Positions 44,056 through 51,885 of a stretch of DNA of 64,000 bases are shown piece after piece. Location: the NCBI RefSeq assembly GCF_009684755.1, contig NZ_BLBC01000011.1:112635-176634 (forward strand), read 5' to 3'. Both the position numbers and the translations under genes were made by a program. Within the stretch, counting starts at the first letter, position 1; every line of letters begins with the position of its first letter. The notes under the pieces were generated by a model. That model was not told where the DNA came from, did not search any database, and saw only the letters and a program-made list of their open reading frames with translations. Source of the stretch: Capnocytophaga felis (GTDB lineage Bacteria > Bacteroidota > Bacteroidia > Flavobacteriales > Flavobacteriaceae).

Positions 44056-44856
44056 ATGAAAAACGAATCATCAAAAAGTTGGCAGAGAACGCCAATAAGT
44101 TACTACGGAGGGAAACAAACGATGTTACCTCATATTTTACCACTCATTCCGGAGCATCATATCTATGTAGAACCTTTTTTCGGAGGCGGTGCCGTGTTTT
44201 GGGCAAAACCACCCGCAAAGGCGGAAATTATCAACGATTTTAACGCTAATGTCGTGAACTTTTACGAAGTATTAAAGTCAGATTTTGAAACTCTTAAATC
44301 ACTCGTTGAGAAAACCATTGTCAGCAGAGAGACATACAAATCGGCATTGGTAATCTATCATTCGCCTTTTTTGTTTTCGCCTGTGAAAAGAGCGTGGGCG
44401 TTTTGGTATGCTACCAACTGTGGGTTTTCTAACCAAATATTAAACTGTCGATTTGAGCGTACGGGTAAAAATGTCAAAAACTTAAATAACAAGATTTTAG
44501 AGTTTTCAGAAAGTTATTCCAAAAGGCTAAAACACGTCCAAATCGAAAACAACGATGCCTGTGCAGTGATTTCTTCACACGACAGCCCTAACAGCTTCAT
44601 TTATTGCGACCCTCCCTACGTTGGAGCGAACCAAGGGCATTATGGCGGTTACACGCAAGAGCATTTTAACGACTTACTTAACGCATTATCAAAGGTTAAG
44701 GGGAAGTTTTTATTAAGTTCGTATCAGAATAACGAGCTATTGAAGTGCGTAAAGGAGTTTGGCTGGTATCAAAAGGAAATCACCTTGCATTTGGGAAGTA
44801 GCAAAACCGCTGGTAAAAAGCGTATTGAAGTGCTGACAGCGAATTATGAGTTGTAA
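44056..44856 (+). CDS. dam: DNA adenine methylase (Dam/D12 class)
   Basis: 266 residues. SAM-binding PISYYGGKQTMLP and VEPFFGGGAVFW at the N-terminus, and catalytic DPPY in FIYCDPPYVG near residue 190. Family knowledge: N6-adenine methylation; D12 enzymes commonly target GATC, but the site here is unknown. Solitary in the prophage without a restriction partner, so a role in protecting phage DNA from host restriction or in regulation is likely. Confidence 0.88.
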   Translation: MKNESSKSWQRTPISYYGGKQTMLPHILPLIPEHHIYVEPFFGGGAVFWAKPPAKAEIINDFNANVVNFYEVLKSDFETLKSLVEKTIVSRETYKSALVIYHSPFLFSPVKRAWAFWYATNCGFSNQILNCRFERTGKNVKNLNNKILEFSESYSKRLKHVQIENNDACAVISSHDSPNSFIYCDPPYVGANQGHYGGYTQEHFNDLLNALSKVKGKFLLSSYQNNELLKCVKEFGWYQKEITLHLGSSKTAGKKRIEVLTANYEL

Positions 44857-44860
44857 CAAA

Positions 44861-44887
44861 AAACACGGCAATTTAGCCGTGTTTTTA
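44861..44887 (+). terminator. Intrinsic terminator after the methylase
   Basis: AAACACGGC-AATTTA-GCCGTGTTT followed by T-rich DNA. Closes the rightward prophage transcript. Confidence 0.75.
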
Positions 44888-45175
44888 CGTTTTTGTATAT
44901 CTTTGCTGGTGTATTACAAAATCCTCAAAAAATGTACATTTCATTTTGAAAATTGGTACATTTCATTTTGCGGATTATAAATTGGCACATATAATTGATG
45001 AAACAGGATTGATTTATTTCGAGAATTTTTTGAAAGGTACATTTGAAAAACACTCATTTTCGACTAAAACATAACAGCAATAAAATCAATATGTTAAATT
45101 TTGAGGTTTCAGCAAAAGTAAATCGTTTTTGTTAGATACTGAAATATTTAATCTCTTGATTTCAAAACCATTCAA
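44888..45175. other. Right prophage end with GTACATTT sites, and host flank
   Basis: No gene. GTACATTTCATTTTG occurs at 44934 and 44956 (22-bp period), a divergent copy ggcacatataattgatg at about 44984 and ggtacatttgaaaa at 45036. Their complements resemble the ATGTAC sites of the left end, so the two sets are inverted. The junction with host DNA probably lies between 44940 and 45110, but no target duplication could be fixed. Confidence 0.55.
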
Positions 45176-45182
45176 AACTTGA

Positions 45183-45190
45183 TACCTTTG
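45183..45190 (+). promoter_or_regulatory. -7 box of the Crp-type gene
   Basis: TACCTTTG fits TAnnTTTG, about 22 bp before the start codon at 45212. A TTG at about 45156 is a possible -33 element, slightly far. Confidence 0.55.
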
Positions 45191-45211
45191 CAAAAAAACA
45201 GCTAATCGAAA

Positions 45212-45773
45212 ATGAATCTCCATACGATTTTTACGGAAAATTTTTCCTTAAACAAGGAAATCGTTATCCCAAGAGGAGCGTTTTTAAAAACGCCCGATAC
45301 GAAAGATACGCATATTTATTTTGTGAAAGAGGGAAGTTTGAAAATCGGATTTTTTACCGAAAATGAAGAGAAAATACTAAGGTTCGGGTACGAGAATGAT
45401 GTAATCACGGCATTGGATTCTTTTATCACGGAACAGAAATCCAAAATTGTATATTCAGGCAATCAAAAAGTGTCGTTTGGCGGTGGTCTCTAAGTCGGAT
45501 TTTATGGTATTTGTCCAAAAATCTTCCGAAAACTTGTGGATTTATACCAAAATCTTAGAAAAACTACTTGTTGACCAATTGGAACGTGAACAAGATTTGC
45601 TCTTACCCTCGCCCAGAGAACGCTACCAGCGGGTTTTGAAACGCAATCCCCAACTTTTTCAGCAAATTCCGCACAGGCATATCGCCGTGTATTTGGGAAT
45701 GACCGAAGAGACATTTTCCAGACTCAAAAAAAACATTGACGCCAATCAAGATTTAGCACCTCCATTTTGCTGA
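45212..45773 (+). pseudogene. Frameshifted Crp/Fnr-type regulator
   Basis: The first frame (45212-45493) encodes the N-terminal cNMP-like barrel (IVIPRGAFLKTPDTKDTHIY) and then derails near 45455-45480 into SGNQKVSFGGGL. The other frame continues naturally as YIQAIKKCRLAVVSKSDFMV and ends with the HTH HIAVYLGMTEETFSRLK. The total length of 562 bp is one nucleotide more than a multiple of three, so a single indel near the region attgtatattcagg explains it. It may be a true null allele, a switchable site or a sequence error. Confidence 0.75.
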
Positions 45774-45791
45774 CCTTTGCCCTCAAAAAAG

Positions 45792-46346
45792 ATGGATAGA
45801 AAACAATTGTTAGACACGCTTACGCAGATAACGCTTGAAAATAAAACCTTTGCAGAAGAACTGCTACTAAAATCCGAAACAGAGTTCAGCCATAGCCCCA
45901 GTGATGATGCTTGGAGTATTTTGGAATGTATCGAACACTTGAATTTGTACGGAAATTTTTATCTGCCCGAAATAGCTTCGTGTATAGCAAAAGCTGATGA
46001 AAGCAACCGCAACCTGTTCAAAAGCGGATTTTTAGGCAATTATTTTGTGAAACTTATTCAACCTAAACCTCGGCTCAACAAAATGAAAACCGCTACTAAA
46101 ATGAATCCCAAAGGGCGTAGGCTTACAAAGAATTGTTTAGAAGTTTTTATCCGTCAGCAAAACCAACTCCTTGATTTACTACAAAAAGCCCACACCGTAG
46201 ATTTGACTAAATGCAAGACCAAAATTTCCATTTCCAGATTCCTGCGTCTTCGCTTGGGCGATACTTTGCAATTTGTAGTTTACCACAATCAGCGACATAT
46301 GAAGCAGGTGCAGGATATTTTGGATGCAAATAAAAAAAACACTTGA
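45792..46346 (+). CDS. DinB-family protein
   Basis: 184 residues from ATG 45792. Four-helix bundle with ILECIEHLNLYGNFYL and FVVYHNQRHMKQV, where His residues fit the DinB metal triad (H.ExxxHxxxH type). Family knowledge: DinB/YfiT-like proteins use divalent metal and thiols; precise activity is unknown. It starts 18 bp after the regulator, so it could be its target. Confidence 0.8.
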   Translation: MDRKQLLDTLTQITLENKTFAEELLLKSETEFSHSPSDDAWSILECIEHLNLYGNFYLPEIASCIAKADESNRNLFKSGFLGNYFVKLIQPKPRLNKMKTATKMNPKGRRLTKNCLEVFIRQQNQLLDLLQKAHTVDLTKCKTKISISRFLRLRLGDTLQFVVYHNQRHMKQVQDILDANKKNT

Positions 46347-46366
46347 AATTGAGGATATTCAAAAGC

Positions 46367-47317
46367 TTAGCTCATTTCACACACCATTAAAAGCCCTAAA
46401 AGACTAATCCCAATCCATAGTAAAACAGAGAAAATCAAGGGTTTTATACCTACATTGCGTAGTGTTTCGCGAGAAAGTGTACTTCCTATAAGAAAAAGCG
46501 TAAGGTGCAATCCTGCTTTTGCAGCAAAGATAATTGTATTTATAACTATTTCAGGAATAGGAAGATATGTATTTATCAATATGGCTAATACAAAACCGCC
46601 AATAAACCAAGGGATTTTAATCTTATTGCTTTTGTCTTTGAGCATCAGCATTGTAAGTAAGCTCAACGGAATAATCCAAAGGGCTCGAGCTAATTTTACC
46701 GTTGTGGCGATTTTCAGGGCTTCTTCGCCATAATTATTGGCGGCACCCACCACCGAACTCGTATCGTGAATACCTATGGCACACCACAATCCGAATTGTT
46801 CCTGACTGAGTCCAAGTAAATGTCCCACAGGAGGATAGATGAAAAGGGCAACGGAATTGAGCGTAAAAACAACCGCCAAAGCCACCGAAATTTGTTTCCC
46901 ATTGGCTTTGATAATTGGCGAAACAGCCGCAATGGCACTTCCTCCACAAATTGCCGTTCCAACGCTGATGAGGTAGCCCAGTACTTTGTCGAGTTTGAAG
47001 AATTTACGCAGCAGCCAACCCATTGTAAGCACAAAAGAAATGCTGATAACGGTAACGAAAAATCCGCTTTTTCCCGCGTTCAGAGCTTCATTTAGTTGTA
47101 AACCAAACCCTAATCCTATGATAGAAAATTTTAACAATCGATGAATGGTAGGATTGATTTTAGCAAGCGGGAACGGTGTTTTCAGTGTAAAAGCAAAAGC
47201 AATTCCTAATGCCAAAGCGATGGGTGAAGAAACCCAAGGGAGTAATGAAAATACGGCGAGCGTCAAAAAAAGGAGCTTTTGAGGAGTACTATTTTTCATA
47301 AATGAATCACTTTTCAT
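46367..47317 (-). CDS. YeiH/UPF0324-family permease
   Basis: 316 residues with about ten membrane segments. Family landmarks are IGLGFGLQLNEAL, SVGTAICGGSAIAAVSPIIK and the IHDTSSVVGAANNYG segment with an AKAGLHLTLFLIGS loop near the C-terminus. E. coli YeiH is the model; a sulfate-exporter role has been suggested for the family without firm proof. ATG at 47299 is an alternative start. Confidence 0.9.
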   Translation of the reverse strand: MKSDSFMKNSTPQKLLFLTLAVFSLLPWVSSPIALALGIAFAFTLKTPFPLAKINPTIHRLLKFSIIGLGFGLQLNEALNAGKSGFFVTVISISFVLTMGWLLRKFFKLDKVLGYLISVGTAICGGSAIAAVSPIIKANGKQISVALAVVFTLNSVALFIYPPVGHLLGLSQEQFGLWCAIGIHDTSSVVGAANNYGEEALKIATTVKLARALWIIPLSLLTMLMLKDKSNKIKIPWFIGGFVLAILINTYLPIPEIVINTIIFAAKAGLHLTLFLIGSTLSRETLRNVGIKPLIFSVLLWIGISLLGLLMVCEMS

Positions 47318-47396
47318 TTGCTTATGATGATTTTTGGCACAAATTTCAGTAGTTTTTTGTTATCAGTCAAATTGAAAAGAGCATTTGAAATTCTGA

Positions 47397-47702
47397 TTAC
47401 TTCTTCAATTTTCCGAGCATTTCGCTAATCATTTCCATTCGTTTTTTAACTTTTTCAGCCGAGGCATCAAGAGTGTAGCCTTCGTCTAAAAGTTCCTTGA
47501 TGAGGAGCATTTTTTTGATGTTTTGGTAATCGTAGCGGCGGTTTTTACCCTCCTCTTCGGTCAGACTTTTGATGATGCCTTTATCTTCCCAATAGCGGAT
47601 TTGTCGGGTAGGAATGCCTGTAATTTGCGACACTTCACCGATACCTACTACTAATTTTTCCAAAAATTCAAAATCAAAACAAAGGTCTTTATTTTCTTCC
47701 AT
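47397..47702 (-). CDS. MerR-family transcriptional regulator
   Basis: 101 residues. MerR HTH: VVGIGEVSQITGIPTRQIRY, then WEDKGIIKSL. The second wing NRRYDYQNIKKMLLIKELL follows and a short coil closes the protein. There is no C-terminal effector domain, so it is a short member that may sense only through partner interactions. Divergent from the secreted protein gene at 47931. Confidence 0.85.
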   Translation of the reverse strand: MEENKDLCFDFEFLEKLVVGIGEVSQITGIPTRQIRYWEDKGIIKSLTEEEGKNRRYDYQNIKKMLLIKELLDEGYTLDASAEKVKKRMEMISEMLGKLKK

Positions 47703-47930
47703 TTTCCTGAAATTATTAACATAAGATGTTGCAAATATATTTTGTTTGAGTATGTTTTACAAATACATTACTTGATTGAATATTTAAGTGTTTTATAATC
47801 AGTATTTAATAAAATAAAATTGTAAATAATTTTCAATAATTGTTGTATATTTAAAAATAAAGCCTTTATTTTGCAATTGTGAATAATTTGCAATTGAAGC
47901 TATTTTTAAACAATTTAAAACGATAAGAAA

Positions 47931-48557
47931 ATGAAGTATCTAATTTTAATTTTGACAGTTATGAGTACATTTTTTAATCAAGCAAACGCACAGAAAGTCA
48001 GCTTGGAACAGGCTAAACCGTATTTGGAAGCTTTTCAAAAAAGTATTGAAATCCCGAAAGAATATCAATTTCATTCGGCAGAAAAAGTCAAAATCGACAA
48101 GGTAGCGGCTTATTTGTTTCGTTACGAAAAGACAGAAAATAAAGGAATGCGTGGCGAACATTTTTCGTTTTTGGTGCAGGAATCTGATAAAACGATTTTA
48201 GGATTTATCAATATGGATAAAAAATATGCCAACACTAACCTGCCCACTAAAGAAAAAGCCAAAGAAATTTCACAAAAATTCTTACAAAAGGTAGATGCCA
48301 AATTAGCGGGGGAACTTAAAAATCAATGGATTGACCGACACGATGATGTTATTTTGGTTAACGGAGAAGAAACTACGCTTGCCGTAATGAAATACAAATG
48401 TTATCGTGCTTCAAAAGACGATTATGCGTGGGTATATGTCGGGTTTGACGGGTCTGTTCAAGCTTTTGAAAGAAATACCAAATGGAATATGTTTAAAAGA
48501 CAACGACACGCAGAGCAATGGCTACACGATGTTTGGAGAATTAAAAATAATAACTAA
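47931..48557 (+). CDS. Secreted protein of unknown function
   Basis: 208 residues. Signal peptide MKYLILILTVMSTFFNQANA with an ANA-type cleavage site, then a mixed alpha/beta region (YQFHSAEKVKIDKVAAYLFR; GEETTLAVMKYKCYRASKDD). No family was recognised. The following SDR gene starts 6 bp downstream, so they probably form an operon. Confidence 0.7.
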   Translation: MKYLILILTVMSTFFNQANAQKVSLEQAKPYLEAFQKSIEIPKEYQFHSAEKVKIDKVAAYLFRYEKTENKGMRGEHFSFLVQESDKTILGFINMDKKYANTNLPTKEKAKEISQKFLQKVDAKLAGELKNQWIDRHDDVILVNGEETTLAVMKYKCYRASKDDYAWVYVGFDGSVQAFERNTKWNMFKRQRHAEQWLHDVWRIKNNN

Positions 48558-48563
48558 CTCACA

Positions 48564-49337
48564 ATGAAATTATTAAAAAATAAAAATGCAGTCATCACAG
48601 GCGGAAGTGATGGCATTGGTTTAGGAATTGCCCGAGAGTTTGCTAAAAACGGAGCGAATTTAGTCTTAATAGGTAGAAGTACAGATAAACTGGAGAAAGC
48701 GAAACTACAATTAGCAAAATATCCTATTGTAATTCATTTAATATCAGCTTATTTAGATGATACAAGTCAAATTACTTGGATTTCAGAAGAAATTACAAAG
48801 CATTTCTCAAAAGTAGATATTTTGGTCAATAATGCAGGAATTGGGAAGTTTGTACCCTTTTCTGAAACCGATGAAGCTCTTTTAGATTTGCATTTGAACC
48901 TCAATGTAAAAGCTCCTTATCTGCTGACACAGAAGCTCTTACCTCAACTTGTTGAAAGTAAAGGGAATGTAATCAATATCTCGTCTTATTTTGCACACAG
49001 AATGTTAGTGGGGCGTACTACTACGGCATATTCTATAACCAAGGGTGCAATAAATTCTTTTACAAAATCTTTGGCTTTTGAAGTTGGAAATCTGGGAGTT
49101 CGGGTCAATGCCATTGCTCCGGGCAGTATTTCCACACCACAGTTTGACCGTAATTTGGCAAGTTTACCAACCGAAAAGCAAGTCGCTTTTCACGAAATGG
49201 TAAAAAGTATTTATCCGCTTGAAAAAATCGGAAATGTGGAAGATATTGGTAAAATGGCTGTTTTTCTTGCCTCGGATAATGCCAATTGGATTACAGGGGC
49301 AATATTTGCTGTGGATGGTGGACTTACAACAAATTAA
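48564..49337 (+). CDS. Short-chain dehydrogenase/reductase
   Basis: 257 residues. Cofactor loop TGGSDGIGLG, NNAG motif (ILVNNAGIGKF), catalytic Ser in NVINISS and Tyr-Lys as YSITK. C-terminal VAPGSI-type loop (NAIAPGSISTPQF) and DGGL end are typical. Basic Arg after the second strand (IGRS) favours NADP(H). Substrate is unknown. Confidence 0.92.
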   Translation: MKLLKNKNAVITGGSDGIGLGIAREFAKNGANLVLIGRSTDKLEKAKLQLAKYPIVIHLISAYLDDTSQITWISEEITKHFSKVDILVNNAGIGKFVPFSETDEALLDLHLNLNVKAPYLLTQKLLPQLVESKGNVINISSYFAHRMLVGRTTTAYSITKGAINSFTKSLAFEVGNLGVRVNAIAPGSISTPQFDRNLASLPTEKQVAFHEMVKSIYPLEKIGNVEDIGKMAVFLASDNANWITGAIFAVDGGLTTN

Positions 49338-49350
49338 AAAACAATCTACA

Positions 49351-49557
49351 ATGAAAGAATTTAAAAAAACACTTCTGTTTGTGTTCTTCATAGCCACACC
49401 ACTTTGCTTGGTGAATAGTATTATTTTTAATGGAAACAATTGGTGGTCAGCTTTTTATCTAAGCTATATAATATCTGTTCCTCAAGCGATTATGTATGTT
49501 TCCATTATTAAATGGATAACAAGAAGAAATATGAAAAATAATACGATTTTGAAATGA
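49351..49557 (+). CDS. Small two-helix membrane protein (DUF2798-like)
   Basis: 68 residues from ATG 49351, 13 bp after the SDR stop. Two membrane segments (LLFVFFIATPLCLVNSIIF and SAFYLSYIISVPQAIMYVS) with the PQA motif typical of DUF2798. Follows the SDR in the same operon; function unknown. Confidence 0.65.
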   Translation: MKEFKKTLLFVFFIATPLCLVNSIIFNGNNWWSAFYLSYIISVPQAIMYVSIIKWITRRNMKNNTILK

Positions 49558-49627
49558 TAAAAAAATAACATCATTATACAATGAAAAACGCTCCTTAGTT
49601 GGGGCGTTTTCGTGTTTATTATGTAAA

Positions 49628-49990
49628 TCAATTGTTTAAAGAACAAGCGTTTTTGGAAAATTCTTCCGATTTTGCCATTTGCTTTTCGCCCCATTGTCGT
49701 AAATGGTCAATAAACGGAATGAGTTCCTTGCCCATTTCGGTAAGTGAATATTCCACTTTGGGAGGCACTTCGTGATAGACTTCACGGTGCACAAGTCCGT
49801 CTTCTTCGAGTTCGCGAAGAGTTTGTGTGAGCATTTTAGTGGTGCTGTCGGATAATTTCTTACGAAGCTCTCCGTATCTGAGCACGCTATCTTTATGCAA
49901 ATACCATAAAATGCGTCCTTTATATTTGCCACCAATCCTGCGGAAGGCGTAATCTACGGAACAAACGGGGGCTGTTTTATCTTTTTTCAT
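49628..49990 (-). CDS. HxlR-family transcriptional regulator
   Basis: 120 residues with the HxlR winged helix: IGGKYKGRILWYLHKDSVLR, then KMLTQTLRELEEDGLVHREV and the VEYSLTEMGKEL wing. The Cys in APVCSVDY resembles the redox Cys of many HxlR members. It is divergent from the nitroreductase, the classic arrangement for an HxlR/quinone-stress-responsive pair. Confidence 0.9.
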   Translation of the reverse strand: MKKDKTAPVCSVDYAFRRIGGKYKGRILWYLHKDSVLRYGELRKKLSDSTTKMLTQTLRELEEDGLVHREVYHEVPPKVEYSLTEMGKELIPFIDHLRQWGEKQMAKSEEFSKNACSLNN

Positions 49991-50057
49991 TTTATTTTAA
50001 TTCAAAAAATATTGATTATCAATAATAGTTTCTTTTTGGTGCGTAGGTTACTAAAAA

Positions 50058-50096
50058 GTATATACTTGACGCAAATATACAAAGATTCTATTTTTG
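50058..50096 (+). promoter_or_regulatory. Nitroreductase promoter and HxlR operator candidate
   Basis: TTG (50066-50068), 20-nt spacer and TATTTTTG (50089-50096) form a promoter. The inverted repeat GTATAT-N11-ATATAC (50058-50063/50075-50080) overlaps the -33 region and is a good candidate HxlR site controlling both divergent genes. Confidence 0.6.
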
Positions 50097-50119
50097 CCCT
50101 AAATTTTAAATATAAAACT

Positions 50120-50719
50120 ATGAAATTTTTAACATTAGCAAAAAATCAATATACTACAAAAATATATCGCAACGAGAAAATTTCAGCAGACAAAATTGCT
50201 GAATTACAACAGATTTTACGACTTTCTCCATCGTCTATCAATAGTCAGCCTTGGCAATTTGTTTTCGTTTCCGATGAAAAAATCAAAAACCAATTGGCAG
50301 AAGTTTCGATGATGAACCGAGAAAGGATAATGCAATGTTCCCATTTGATAGTGTTTACAGTAATTGATGAAATAGCTGACTTTGAGAAACAAATAGAAAG
50401 TTCGCTTCCCGAAGGTGCCGTGAATTATTACAAACAGTTTGTGAAAATGAAGTCCGAAACGGAAATAAAATCGTGGCTTAAATGTCAGGTCTATCTTTCG
50501 TTGGGATTCTTTTTAAGTGCTTGTTTTTCAATGGGAATTGATAGCACACCAATGGAGGGAATTTTACCAAAAGAATACGACCGAATTTTAGGTATAGAAA
50601 AAGGATACAAAACCCTTTTCGCCGTGGCAATCGGTTACCGAGATGAAAAGGATGAAAATCAACCTACAAAAAAAACGAAACAACGATTACCATTATATAA
50701 AATTATTAAATTTGTTTAA
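50120..50719 (+). CDS. Nitroreductase-family NAD(P)H oxidoreductase
   Basis: 199 residues from ATG 50120. FMN-binding motifs are LSPSSINSQPWQFVFV at the N-terminus and MGIDSTPMEGILPKEYDRIL, with AVAIGYRDEKDENQPT near the end. NfsB-type fold and size. The preceding promoter and divergent HxlR gene suggest induction by quinones or other electrophiles. Confidence 0.92.
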   Translation: MKFLTLAKNQYTTKIYRNEKISADKIAELQQILRLSPSSINSQPWQFVFVSDEKIKNQLAEVSMMNRERIMQCSHLIVFTVIDEIADFEKQIESSLPEGAVNYYKQFVKMKSETEIKSWLKCQVYLSLGFFLSACFSMGIDSTPMEGILPKEYDRILGIEKGYKTLFAVAIGYRDEKDENQPTKKTKQRLPLYKIIKFV

Positions 50720-50721
50720 AA

Positions 50722-51338
50722 ATGAAAAGAAAATCTATATTTATGGCAATTATTTTAAGTACAATTACTTATGCCCAAAAAAAAGAGATTAAAAAGCCTG
50801 AAAAACAGGTATATATTGTTCACGGCTATTATGTTCCATTGATAGTCATTGGTTTAAATGGCTTAGTGAAGAGCTTGAAAACAAAGGGATTAAAACACAT
50901 CGATTGGTAATGCCTACACCTGCCCAGCCCAAATCGGAAGAATGGCTTGAAAAAATGAAAAAAGAGGTGAAAATTAATGATGAAACCGTCATTGTAGCCC
51001 ATAGTTTAGGAGTAATTACTACACTTAATTTTCTTTCTGAAATAGAAGCTTCTGTGAAAGTAATGGTTTTAGTATCAGGGTTTTATGAGCCTGTTTCAAA
51101 AGAATTAGCATCTCTAAATCCATTTATGGAAAAATTTGATCAACGCAAAAACGAACCCAAAGTCGGTAAAGCAATAGTTATTTCATCCTTAGACGATACT
51201 ATTGTGCCTCAGCAATTTAGTGATAATCTTTCACAACTTCTCAAGTGCGAATTTATTCGGTTACCTGAAGGAGGTCATTTTCTTGATAGAGAAGGTTTTA
51301 CGACTTTCTCGTTAGAAAATGCCAATCGCATTCGCTGA
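50722..51338 (+). pseudogene. Frameshifted RBBP9/YdeN-type serine hydrolase
   Basis: The first frame starts MKRKSIFMAIILSTITYAQK (signal-like) and reaches VYIVHGYY, then derails (VPLIVIGLNGL). The second frame resumes as IDSHWFKWLSEELENKGIKT, then LVMPTPAQPKSEEWL, and contains the nucleophile VAHSLG and a late ASP (SSLDDTIVP) and His (PEGGHFLDREG). The total is 617 bp, 3n+2, so a single indel near 50836 (ggctattatgttcc) restores the frame. All catalytic residues remain, so loss is recent, or the sequence has an error. Confidence 0.75.
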
Positions 51339-51460
51339 ATCCATTCCTCCATTGAAATATGCACATTTCGCTTCTTCGGATTTGGATTTTGCTCGCTTTG
51401 ATTCAGATTTTGGTCATTCTGATTCAAATTTTGTCCGTTTTGATTTAGATTTTCACTCAT
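51275..51460 (-). CDS. Small Asn/Gln-rich repeat protein, doubtful
   Basis: 61 residues with a 7-residue repeat (NGQNLNQ, NDQNLNQ, SEQNPNP) encoded by a 21-bp tandem repeat, then a short KKRNVHISMEEWIQRMRLAF. It overlaps the hydrolase pseudogene's end by 64 bp on the opposite strand. It may be a fragment of a larger gene. Coding status is uncertain. Confidence 0.35.
   Translation of the reverse strand: MSENLNQNGQNLNQNDQNLNQSEQNPNPKKRNVHISMEEWIQRMRLAFSNEKVVKPSLSRK
51386..51460. repeat. 21-bp tandem repeat (coding array)
   Basis: Units such as TTCAGATTTTGGTCATTCTGA and TTCAAATTTTGTCCGTTTTGA repeat every 21 bp, three to four copies. On the minus strand it encodes the NQ-rich heptapeptides. Confidence 0.65.
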
Positions 51461-51498
51461 AATAATTGTGTTTTTGCTGTTAAACTTTTAATTTCCTA

Positions 51499-51751
51499 TT
51501 GATTTTATAGATTTTTACTTCCAGGAAATGAATTTTTACCGGTCAGAATCCATTTATTGTTGGTCAAGATTGATTTCCTGTTGGTCAGAATCCTTTTCCT
51601 ATTAGTAAGAATTCATTTCCTGTTAGTAAATACTGATTTCTTATCAGTCAGAACTTATATAATGTAGGTAAAACCTTGCTTCCCTGCTGTAAGAATGCTT
51701 TTCTGTACGGAAATTATCAAAATCATACAAGTAAATATTCATCTCTTACAG
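51499..51751. repeat. 21-bp-period degenerate tandem array, non-coding
   Basis: About twelve units, exactly 21 bp apart (unit starts 51541, 51562, 51583, 51604 and so on to 51730, with two weaker units before). Approximate consensus is nRGTmAGAATtcATTTCCtnt. Stop codons interrupt every frame that was checked, so it is not a gene now. The period equals two helical turns. Confidence 0.75.
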
Positions 51752-51838
51752 GGATTTCTTGTTATATATGCAGCAATATCCGTGCCGTAAGTGGTAAAAA
51801 TTCAGCGGATTAGTATTAAAATGCTGTTAAAAAGAAAA

Positions 51839-51857
51839 GACGCCGTGAGAGCGTCTA
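51839..51857. terminator. Hairpin upstream of the HNH gene end
   Basis: AGACGC-CGTGAGA-GCGTCT. Lies 29 bp beyond the HNH stop codon on the minus strand, so it could terminate that gene; the T-run behind it is weak. Confidence 0.45.
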
Positions 51858-51885
51858 TGGGGGTGGAGTTGTGTTGGGTGAGAAT

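Larger units (their letters stand above)
12005..45041. mobile_element. Mu-like transposable prophage (approximate limits)
   Basis: Contains, in order, an S24 repressor, early operator, MuA-like DDE transposase, MuB-like ATPase, early genes, and complete head, tail, lysis and packaging modules including gp29-, gpF-, gpG- and gp36-like proteins. Candidate transposase-binding sites occur in inverted orientation at the two ends: ATGTAC-containing sites at about 11993-12010 and 12093-12112, and GTACATTT-type sites at 44933, 44955 and 45036, the first two with a 22-bp period. Terminal TG/CA dinucleotides and a target-site duplication could not be fixed, so limits may be off by a few hundred bp. Confidence 0.8.

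Noticed and set aside
11941..44930. tcctcaaaa near both prophage ends as a target duplication
   Set aside because: Bases flanking it do not give TG/CA ends, and right-end binding sites would lie outside the phage.
11934..45135. gtttttg at 11934-11940 and at about 45133 as a possible prophage target duplication
   Set aside because: A 7-bp match in AT-rich DNA is expected by chance, and the adjoining ends would not be TG and CA as needed for Mu-type ends.
51541..51750. The 21-bp array as a CRISPR
   Set aside because: Units are head-to-tail with no unique spacers, and no cas genes lie nearby.
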